Source of the DNA: Oceanospirillaceae bacterium
Lineage (GTDB): Bacteria > Pseudomonadota > Gammaproteobacteria > Pseudomonadales > Balneatricaceae
Reading direction: 5' to 3'
Assembly (NCBI GenBank): GCA_003497765.1
Contig: DNNY01000213.1
Location: forward strand, 1 to 10,489
Length of the DNA stretch: 10,489 nucleotides
Position numbers and translations under genes: made by a program. Below, piece by piece: positions 1 to 6,653 of the stretch. Each line of letters begins with the position of its first letter. The first letter of the stretch is position 1. A model generated the notes under the pieces. It had not been told where the DNA came from and searched no databases. It was given only the letters and a program-made list of their open reading frames with translations.

Positions 1-1
1 T

Positions 2-838
2 CGTTTAAGTTTGCGCTATAAGTTAGGTACCGATGTGGAGGTATTGAACCCTGCAAAAGACAACGCCGATCGTTATTGGCAGCATTATCATGCCAAAGTT
101 GGCCGCAAAGGGGTTTCTGTAGCAACAGCCAAGGCCGATATGTTACATAATGCCTCTGCCTTAGCCGCTGTATTGGTAGATATGGGCGAAGCCCATGGCA
201 TGATCTGTGGTAAGGTGGGCCGCTTTGATAAGCATTTTAGAAAGCTACATCAGGTGCTTGGTTCAGCCACTCCAGATACCCATATGTCTTCTGTATGTGT
301 TTTGCTTCTGCCGAGTGGACCACTGTTTATTGCTGATTGTTTTCTAACCGTTGACCCCAGTGCCGATGATATTGTTGCCACTACTGAAAGCAGTATGGCA
401 TTTGTGCGGCAGTTTGGTATTCAGCCAAAAGTAGCCCTGTTATCCCATTCTAATTTTGGTACTTCTGGGGTGCCAGCGGCGTCAAAAATGCGTTTGGCAT
501 CAGAAATTTTGCGGGCACGTCATCCTGAGGCTGAAATTGACGGTGAAATGCATGCTTTTACAGCTATGAACGAGACCTTGCGTAACACCATATATCAGGA
601 TGCAAATCTGACCGGTCAGCCAAATTTATTGATTATGCCTAATCTGGATGCAGCCAATATTGCACTAGGGCTAATTCGTTCCTTAACGGATGCCTTGTTG
701 ATTGGTCCTTTTGTGCATGGTTTATCAAAACCAGCGCATATTGTAATTCCATCAGTATCGGCGCGAGGTATGTTTAATATGACCGCGGTCACGGCGTCTG
801 AGGTGATTAACCAACAGGACGATATCGCAAATAACTAG
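2..838 (+). CDS. maeB: NADP-dependent malic enzyme, C-terminal part (5' end outside window)
   Basis: This is the C-terminal phosphotransacetylase-like domain of a large MaeB-type malic enzyme, which oxidatively decarboxylates malate to pyruvate with NADP in the cytoplasm. The frame is open to the left edge: the TTG at base 11 is an ordinary Leu codon inside the family pattern R-L-S-L-R-Y-K-L-G, so the visible 278 residues are a fragment and the catalytic malic-enzyme domain lies upstream. Recognisable stretches are the NP...YW motif after the LGTDVEVL strand, a pattern resembling LLIMPNLDAANIA, and the C-terminal FNMTA segment typical of MaeB proteins. In MaeB this domain is thought to act in acyl-CoA regulation rather than as an active phosphotransacetylase (family knowledge). 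A strong terminator follows 24 bases after the stop, so transcription probably ends here. A stand-alone Pta is the alternative, but the NP...YW and FNMTA patterns favour MaeB. Confidence 0.88.
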   Translation, partial: RLSLRYKLGTDVEVLNPAKDNADRYWQHYHAKVGRKGVSVATAKADMLHNASALAAVLVDMGEAHGMICGKVGRFDKHFRKLHQVLGSATPDTHMSSVCVLLLPSGPLFIADCFLTVDPSADDIVATTESSMAFVRQFGIQPKVALLSHSNFGTSGVPAASKMRLASEILRARHPEAEIDGEMHAFTAMNETLRNTIYQDANLTGQPNLLIMPNLDAANIALGLIRSLTDALLIGPFVHGLSKPAHIVIPSVSARGMFNMTAVTASEVINQQDDIANN

Positions 839-861
839 GTAAATGTAGGAAAAAATTGGTA

Positions 862-901
862 AGGCCGATGGGTGCTTGTATAGCACCTTCGGCCTGCTTT
901 T
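862..901 (+). terminator. Rho-independent terminator of maeB
   Basis: A long hairpin. AGGCCGA (862-868) pairs with TCGGCCT (889-895) and GGTGCT (871-876) pairs with AGCACC (882-887) around the loop TGTAT. Between the two helices a G-T wobble and one bulged T are the only defects. A T run (898-901) follows two bases after the stem. It lies 24 bases after the maeB stop codon and about 70 bases before pdxJ, so it should separate the two genes' transcripts. Confidence 0.85.
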
Positions 902-970
902 ATAGCTACTATAGCTTTACCATCAGCTTATCAAGTAAAATGAGCGCCTTTACAACTGACGGTTTAATCC

Positions 971-1702
971 ATGACCCTTTTAAGTGTAAATCTGAATAAA
1001 ATCGCTCTATTACGTAATTCCCGCGGTCGCGATTTCCCTAATGTCTGTGAATTTGCTAACAAATTTATGGCCTTGGGCGTCAAGGGGATTACCGTTCATC
1101 CGCGCCAGGATGAGCGCCATATTACCAATCAGGATGCCTATGATTTAGGTGCTCTAATCGCCCCACTAGACGGTATTGAATACAATATTGAAGGTTACCC
1201 TTCGGCTGACTTTTTGCGTATGGTAGAGGAGATCAAACCTGATCAATGTACCTTAGTACCTGATGCGCCTGGTCAACTTACCTCAGACCATGGTTGGGAT
1301 ATGACTACTCAATTTGCGCAAGTGGACAGTATTTGCCAACAAATAAATGCTATGGGCGTGCGCAGTGCTATTTTCCTTGATCCAGAGGTAGAGCAGGTCG
1401 AACTGGCTGCTAAGTCCAGTGCCCAGCGTATTGAACTTTATACCGAAGAATATGCCAATCATTGGCACACCCCACAACATGACACAGTGTTAGCTAACTA
1501 CCGAGCAGCGGCTGTAAAGGCCCAAGAGCTTGGTTTAGGTGTCAATGCGGGTCATGATTTAGATAGCCAAAATCTAGCCGACTTTTTGACCATTCCTAAT
1601 ATACTCGAGGTTTCCATTGGTCATGTATTAACCATTGAGTGTATTGAACGTGGCATGACGAACGTTATCGCCGAGTATTTGGCTATTTGTCGCAGTAACT
1701 AA
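971..1702 (+). CDS. pdxJ: Pyridoxine 5'-phosphate synthase, divergent type
   Basis: PdxJ condenses 1-deoxyxylulose 5-phosphate with 3-amino-2-oxopropyl phosphate to give pyridoxine 5'-phosphate, the last ring-forming step of the DXP-dependent vitamin B6 pathway. The 243 residues match the family's usual length and TIM-barrel layout. Visible active-site signatures are TVHPR.DERHI (His43, Arg45, His50), NIEGYPS with Glu74 at the place of the catalytic Glu, IELYTEEYA (Glu155), NAGHDL (His195) and SIGH (His218). The first motif is unusual: residues 7-10 are N-L-N-K, whereas E. coli PdxJ has N-I-D-H. The overall pattern recalls the PdxJ form common in Bacteroidetes (recollection, not a search). 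The ATG at 971 gives the expected N-terminus directly before the first strand. The Shine-Dalgarno is weak (GACGG, 8 bases upstream). It is not beside recO/era/acpS, the usual gammaproteobacterial neighbours. Confidence 0.93.
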   Translation: MTLLSVNLNKIALLRNSRGRDFPNVCEFANKFMALGVKGITVHPRQDERHITNQDAYDLGALIAPLDGIEYNIEGYPSADFLRMVEEIKPDQCTLVPDAPGQLTSDHGWDMTTQFAQVDSICQQINAMGVRSAIFLDPEVEQVELAAKSSAQRIELYTEEYANHWHTPQHDTVLANYRAAAVKAQELGLGVNAGHDLDSQNLADFLTIPNILEVSIGHVLTIECIERGMTNVIAEYLAICRSN

Positions 1703-1716
1703 GCACTTTGTATCTT

Positions 1717-1738
1717 ATAGCCTGTTTAGGCAGGCTAT
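1717..1738. terminator. Hairpin between convergent genes, possible bidirectional terminator
   Basis: ATAGCCTG (1717-1724) and CAGGCTAT (1731-1738) form a perfect 8-base-pair stem with a 6-base loop. It lies 15 bases after the pdxJ stop and touches the last base of the stop codon of the convergent flavoprotein gene. There is no good T run on either side, so intrinsic termination is plausible but not secure. Confidence 0.45.
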
Positions 1739-4176
1739 TAGCTCTGCATCCGCTGTCCAGTTAGATCATAGAATCCTTGCAAACTTGCCGTTGCCGCGTG
1801 GCGCTGTTGTGCCACTTCAATACTGAAGTCTGCTTCTGCGATTACGTCTTTAGTCAGGTTGGCTACATTAACATATCCCATACCTATGGCCGCACCTAAG
1901 GCGTGTCCATACATGCCAGAGGTTAGATAACCTACATACTCTCCATTCATAATAATGGGCTCGTTATGGTAGAGCAGGGGCTCTGGGTCATGGAGTTTAA
2001 ATTGCACAAGACGGCGCTCGGGGATTCCTGCGGCTTGTTGTTGTAGAAAAGCGGCTTTGCCAATAAAGTCTTTGGCATTGGGTTTGGCAGTAAAACTAAG
2101 CCCGGCCTGCAAAAGATTATCTGCCGCGGCAATATCATGCCCCCAATGGCGAAAGCCTTTTTCTAAACGCAAGCTGTTGAGAGCATGTAAGCCCACATTG
2201 GCTATTTCAAACTCAGCTCCGGCTTGATGTATAGCTTTAAACACCTCTGTTGCCGACGCAGTAGGGAGCATTATTTCCCAGCCCAGTTCACCCACATAAC
2301 TGATTCGTTGTAGCCAACAATTCACTCCAGCCAATTGGGCATAACAACCCGTAGAAAAAGCAAATGCTTGCTGGCTTAAGTTAGTATCGGTGAGCTTTTG
2401 CAGAGTAAGGCGGGCATTTGGCCCTTGCACTGATAAGCAGGCAAAGTCTTGGCTAACATTGCTGACTTGAACACCATTACCTTGCAGGTTTTTGTTTAAA
2501 TGCCACCAATCGCGGTTAAATGAGCCTATACCGGTAACCACCCAAAACTTATCTGTAGCCATACGCGCGATAGTGAGGTCAGCTTCAATGCCACCTTGGC
2601 CATTAAGCCATTGGGTATAAACCAGCTTGCCAATGGGCACATCAATATCTGCGGTACTGATATGCTGCAAACTGGCAAGAGCATCTTGGCCCGTAACTTC
2701 AAATTTGCCAAAGGAAGACATATCAACTATGCCGACACTATTACGCATAGCCATATGCTCAGCAGCATAGTTTGCAAACCAATTCTGTCGTTTATAGCTG
2801 TATTGATATGCTGGTTTTTGTCCGCTTGTGGCAAACCAGTTTGGGCGTTCATAAGCCCCAACTTCACCAAAGCAAGCACCGGCCTCGATAAGGGCATCAT
2901 GGATAGGTGAAAGTTGCTTATTGCGGGCTGTATGGTATTGGTAAAAAGGCCAATGCATAGCATAGGTATGACCTAGAGCTTCGGGGATACGGTCTCGTAC
3001 ATAATCATCAGTGCGCTGTGCTGGATGGTGGCGCCGCACATCACATTCGGTTATATCCCCCGAAGGATAGCCATCAATCAGCCAGTCAGCCATTAACTTG
3101 CCCATACCGCCACCAGCACCAATGCCCTTGGAATTCATGCCACAGGCAACCCAGAAATTATCCACCTCCGGGGTAGGGCCTAAAAGATGAAGATTATCAG
3201 CAGTAAAGCTTTCAGGCCCATTAAACCAAGTACGGATACCCACTTCACCAAAATCGGGGAAGGTCTCTAAGCCGCGCATCAAATACTCTTCGATATGCTC
3301 CATATCACATTCAAACTGATCAAAACAAAAATCATCAGCAATACGGCTCATAGGTAGACCTTTGGCATTATGCTCAAACCAGCCCACCAGCATTTTGCCA
3401 GCATCCTCTTTAAAGTAGACGCCTTTGTCAAAGTCACGCAATACCGGCCTTGGGGTAAGCTTTTGCATTTCCTCGGTGACCACATAAAAGTGTTCGCAAG
3501 CATATAGAGGTAGGTCAATGCCAATTTTTTTGGCAAAATCACGAGACCATAAACCACCTGCCAATACTACTTTATCAGCCATAATTGTGCCTTGATCAGT
3601 ATGCACACCAACAGCCTTGCCGGCCTCAATAATAACCTCTTCAACTTTGGTATTTTCCTGAATAAGCGCACCGCCCATACGCGCACCTTTGGCTAAAGCC
3701 ATGGTGGTGTCAATGGGATTAGTCTGGCCATCTTTGGCAATATGCAGGCAGCCAATAACACCCTCAGTATTGATACCTGGGTAGATTTCTTGCAGCTTTT
3801 CATTACTGATAAATTCAGATTCAACACCAAAAGCAGCGCCCATGGAGGCGGTGCGTTGTAGTTCTTCAAGGCGTTCTTCAGTGCGGGCTAAGGACAAGCT
3901 ACCAATACGCTTATAGCCTGTTGCTTGGCCTGTTTCGGCTTCCAGACTGGCGTATAGCTCATGGCTATATTCAGCTAGTTTGGTAAGGGTTGGGGTAGGC
4001 CACAACATACTGACTAAACCAGCAGCATGCCAAGTTGTGCCACAGGTCAGTTGTTTGCGTTCCAGCACCACAACATCTTTCACCCCACGTTTAGTCAGGT
4101 GGTAAGCAATTGAGCAGCCGGCGATTCCACCACCGATAATAACCACCTCAGCATGGGTGGGCAAAGAAGAACTCAT
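1738..4176 (-). CDS. FAD-dependent N-methylamine dehydrogenase with GcvT-like folate domain (sarcosine dehydrogenase-like candidate)
   Basis: Member of the dimethylglycine/sarcosine dehydrogenase family, 812 residues, close to the family's usual length. These enzymes oxidise an N-methyl group with FAD and pass the one-carbon unit to tetrahydrofolate as methylene-THF. Residues 11-20 form the FAD Rossmann motif (VVIIGGGIAG), with Glu39 ending strand two. TWHAAG carries His50, the residue that binds FAD covalently in mammalian relatives. The DAO-type FAD domain extends to about 370, followed by a short middle domain and a GcvT-like folate domain from about 415 to the end. In that domain GGIEADL places Asp533 where GcvT has its key Asp, and YVGELGWE is at 627-634. 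No signal peptide is seen, so it is probably cytoplasmic. It is last of three co-directional genes, 51 bases after the preceding paralogue. Retained Asp533 and third position suggest the sarcosine-to-glycine step, but this is inference and the substrate is unproven. Confidence 0.88.
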   Translation of the reverse strand: MSSSLPTHAEVVIIGGGIAGCSIAYHLTKRGVKDVVVLERKQLTCGTTWHAAGLVSMLWPTPTLTKLAEYSHELYASLEAETGQATGYKRIGSLSLARTEERLEELQRTASMGAAFGVESEFISNEKLQEIYPGINTEGVIGCLHIAKDGQTNPIDTTMALAKGARMGGALIQENTKVEEVIIEAGKAVGVHTDQGTIMADKVVLAGGLWSRDFAKKIGIDLPLYACEHFYVVTEEMQKLTPRPVLRDFDKGVYFKEDAGKMLVGWFEHNAKGLPMSRIADDFCFDQFECDMEHIEEYLMRGLETFPDFGEVGIRTWFNGPESFTADNLHLLGPTPEVDNFWVACGMNSKGIGAGGGMGKLMADWLIDGYPSGDITECDVRRHHPAQRTDDYVRDRIPEALGHTYAMHWPFYQYHTARNKQLSPIHDALIEAGACFGEVGAYERPNWFATSGQKPAYQYSYKRQNWFANYAAEHMAMRNSVGIVDMSSFGKFEVTGQDALASLQHISTADIDVPIGKLVYTQWLNGQGGIEADLTIARMATDKFWVVTGIGSFNRDWWHLNKNLQGNGVQVSNVSQDFACLSVQGPNARLTLQKLTDTNLSQQAFAFSTGCYAQLAGVNCWLQRISYVGELGWEIMLPTASATEVFKAIHQAGAEFEIANVGLHALNSLRLEKGFRHWGHDIAAADNLLQAGLSFTAKPNAKDFIGKAAFLQQQAAGIPERRLVQFKLHDPEPLLYHNEPIIMNGEYVGYLTSGMYGHALGAAIGMGYVNVANLTKDVIAEADFSIEVAQQRHAATASLQGFYDLTGQRMQS

Positions 4177-4179
4177 AAT

Positions 4180-4199
4180 GATTGTCCGATTGATTGTCC
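4180..4199. repeat. Short direct repeat ahead of the third operon gene
   Basis: GATTGTCC occurs at 4180-4187 and again at 4192-4199, separated by GATT, immediately upstream of the ATG at 4176. On the coding (-) strand it reads as GGACAATC twice, and the nearer copy supplies the only weak purine-rich GGA that could serve as a ribosome binding site, about 8 bases from the ATG. It could be chance or a duplicated binding element. Confidence 0.4.
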
Positions 4200-4227
4200 C
4201 AATTACGCTAAAAGTTGACCTTTCTAA

Positions 4228-6651
4228 CTAAGCACGTAATTTAGTATTTTCAGCATCATAGGCTGCGATCATTTCTACATGACACTGACGCGTGCCCAAA
4301 GAGGATTCCACAGTTAGCTTGGTGCCTGCCTTGGCATGCTCAGGTGCTACATAGGCAAAAGCCAAGCTTTTACCAACCCGATAACCATAGGCACCGCCAG
4401 TGACAATACCAGTTAATTTGCCATCTGCATAAACAGCTTCGTTACCAAAACATTCGGCGGCAATCGCATCATCAAAAACTAAATAAGCCAGTTCCATGGT
4501 CAAACCAGCTTGCTGTCGTTGACGTAAATTATCGGCACCAATAAAGTCACGCTGCAAATCAATAAAGCGCTCCATACCAGCCTCTAGGCCAGATATTTCC
4601 TCCGTAAATTCATGACCATAAGCACGATAGGCTTTTTCCATACGCATGGCATTAAAGGCACGACTACCAAAATTTCGCAGTCCCATGGGGGTACCAAATT
4701 CCATAAGTGATTCATATATTGAAATCAATTGCCAAACGGGCATATAGAGCTCCCAGCCTAATTCACCCGCATAGGAAACGCGCATGGCGAAAACAGGTGC
4801 CGAATCGAGTTGTATGGTTTGACACGATAACCAAGGGAAGGCGCTATTGGATAAATCAGCCGTAGTAATTTGCTGCAAAATATCACGGGCTTTGGGTCCG
4901 GTTAGTAGTAATCCCCCCCAACTTTCAGTGATATCTTCTAACCCCACATCAAAGTTTGCTTTATGTTGTTTTAGCCATTGGAAATCTTTAATTTGTGAGC
5001 CAATCGCACCCATCAACACAAACTCAGTAGCACTGATCCGACTAACGGAAAGTTCCGCCATAATGCCGCCTTTGGGAGCATGGAATAGCGTAAGACCAAT
5101 GCGGCCGTCAGTTTGAGGAAGTTTATTAGAGGATAATTGATCTAGAAATGCATAGGCATCTGGGCCCGTAATACGAAATTTGGCCGAACCACTTAAATCC
5201 GTAATGCCACAAGCATTTTGCACAGCAGCACATTCTTCAGCGACAACTGCATGAGCCTCATTATGTGCCCAGCTTTCGCTTTCCTTTTGCACCTCTGATG
5301 TATGAAACCAAGCTGGTTTTTCGTAACCAGCAGTAACAAAGTGTTCAGCTCCAGCTTGCTGCATAACCGTGTGCAAAGGACTGGTTCTAATAGGGCGGCC
5401 ATGGGGGCGATTTTCGGTTGGTGCGGCACTGGCATACATACGTTCATAAGATTCAATTGCGCGGGTAATACAGTAATCCTTGTTTGCCCAAGTGCTAAAG
5501 CGGCGGCTATCTAGACTAGCCATATTGAGTTCTGTTTGACCATGTACCATCCATTGGGCCATATATTTGCCAATACCACCTTGGGCTATACCAATTGAGG
5601 CGCCAGATAGCATCCAGAAGTTTCGCACTTCAGCTGAGGGGCCACAGAGAAAGTTATCATCCGGGGTATGGGTTATAGCACCATTAATCACTGTTTTAAC
5701 GCCAACTTCGGCAAAGTAGGGCGCTAATTCCATACAGCTCTCGAGGTAGGGCATAATACGTTCTAAGTCACCTTCAAACAGACCACGATCAAAGGACCAG
5801 TCCATCCCATTTAAGGCCCATGGTTTCGCCCCACGGGTCTCATAAGGCCCAACTAAGAAGCCATTGCCTTCTTGGCGAATATAAGATGCTGCCCTAGAGT
5901 CACGCACCACAGGCAGTTCGCGCGTCAGCTTGGCTAATTCTGGATGATCATCAGTAACCAGATACTGGTGTTCCAGATTTACCATAGGTACATGTACACC
6001 CACCATTGCACCTACTTCAGGGGCAAAGCAGCCGCCACAATTAACTACATGTTCAGCGATAATCGTACCTTGCTCGGTAATAACTTCAAATTCGCCATTA
6101 GCCAGAACATTGATATCAATAACGCGGTTAAAACGACTTAATGTAGCGCCTGCCTCACGGGCCATTTGACCAAGAGGCATAATCACTGATGTGGGATCAA
6201 CATGGCCATCGTTAGGCGTATGTAAAATAGCTCTGGCATCAGGAAAGGTCATTACTTGGGCGATCTCTGCAGCCTCTTTTTTGGAGACCCAATTCATCTC
6301 ACAACCCACATTGGCCGCTCGGCTTTTAATATTACGGAACCATTGCTCTTCTACTTCAGAGTAGGCAATACGTAACGAACCTGTAGTATGAAAACTCGAT
6401 GGTAATCCGGTCTTAGCTGGGATAATTTTGTCATAAAGTTCGATGGTGTAGTTATGGATTTTTGATAGGGTATGATTACCATTAAAGTTGGGGCACAAGC
6501 CTGCGGCATGCCAAGTAGAGCCACTGGTTAGTTCGCCTTTTTCTACTAAGACTATATCTGTCCAGCCTTCCTCGGTAAGGTGATAAGCTAAATTAACCCC
6601 AAGGGAACCACCGCCAACAATAACCACGCGCGTGTGTGAGGGTAAAGACAT
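4228..6651 (-). CDS. FAD-dependent N-methylamine dehydrogenase with GcvT-like folate domain (dimethylglycine dehydrogenase-like candidate)
   Basis: Second paralogue of the dimethylglycine/sarcosine dehydrogenase family, 807 residues from the preferred start. It has the FAD Rossmann motif VVIVGGGSLG (9-18), Glu37 ending strand two, and GSTWHAAG with His48 as the expected covalent FAD attachment residue. The GcvT-like domain occupies roughly residue 415 to the end, with YAGELGWELY near 627-636, a LEAGMERF segment and KSLAFAYV, which resemble mitochondrial dimethylglycine dehydrogenase as I recall it. The folate-site Asp of GcvT is Glu533 here (GGIMAELSVSR). The start is ATG at 6651: AAGGAG lies 7 bases upstream, whereas the in-frame TTG at 6657 would have that site only 1 base away. 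The gene begins 2 bases after the mttB-like stop codon, implying translational coupling. Second position in the operon suggests the step after the methyltransferase, for example dimethylglycine to sarcosine (inference). Confidence 0.88.
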   Translation of the reverse strand: MSLPSHTRVVIVGGGSLGVNLAYHLTEEGWTDIVLVEKGELTSGSTWHAAGLCPNFNGNHTLSKIHNYTIELYDKIIPAKTGLPSSFHTTGSLRIAYSEVEEQWFRNIKSRAANVGCEMNWVSKKEAAEIAQVMTFPDARAILHTPNDGHVDPTSVIMPLGQMAREAGATLSRFNRVIDINVLANGEFEVITEQGTIIAEHVVNCGGCFAPEVGAMVGVHVPMVNLEHQYLVTDDHPELAKLTRELPVVRDSRAASYIRQEGNGFLVGPYETRGAKPWALNGMDWSFDRGLFEGDLERIMPYLESCMELAPYFAEVGVKTVINGAITHTPDDNFLCGPSAEVRNFWMLSGASIGIAQGGIGKYMAQWMVHGQTELNMASLDSRRFSTWANKDYCITRAIESYERMYASAAPTENRPHGRPIRTSPLHTVMQQAGAEHFVTAGYEKPAWFHTSEVQKESESWAHNEAHAVVAEECAAVQNACGITDLSGSAKFRITGPDAYAFLDQLSSNKLPQTDGRIGLTLFHAPKGGIMAELSVSRISATEFVLMGAIGSQIKDFQWLKQHKANFDVGLEDITESWGGLLLTGPKARDILQQITTADLSNSAFPWLSCQTIQLDSAPVFAMRVSYAGELGWELYMPVWQLISIYESLMEFGTPMGLRNFGSRAFNAMRMEKAYRAYGHEFTEEISGLEAGMERFIDLQRDFIGADNLRQRQQAGLTMELAYLVFDDAIAAECFGNEAVYADGKLTGIVTGGAYGYRVGKSLAFAYVAPEHAKAGTKLTVESSLGTRQCHVEMIAAYDAENTKLRA

Positions 6652-6653
6652 AA

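Noticed and set aside
11..13. TTG as the start of a stand-alone 275-residue phosphotransacetylase
   Set aside because: The frame is open to the left edge and the residues before it continue the MaeB pattern, so the gene is truncated by the window.
901..916. Direct repeat TATAGCT-AC-TATAGCT upstream of pdxJ
   Set aside because: It is short, AT-rich and directly after a terminator tail; no regulatory meaning can be supported.
2596..2910. 104-codon open frame on the + strand inside the third operon gene
   Set aside because: It is antisense to a clearly conserved flavoprotein, shows no recognisable domain or ribosome binding site, and fits the pattern of a shadow frame.
5302..5514. Open frames on both strands within the second flavoprotein gene (also 4847-5116 +, 5193-5456 - and 5944-6141 +)
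   Set aside because: They overlap a family-conserved coding region, have no protein family resemblance and no start signals.
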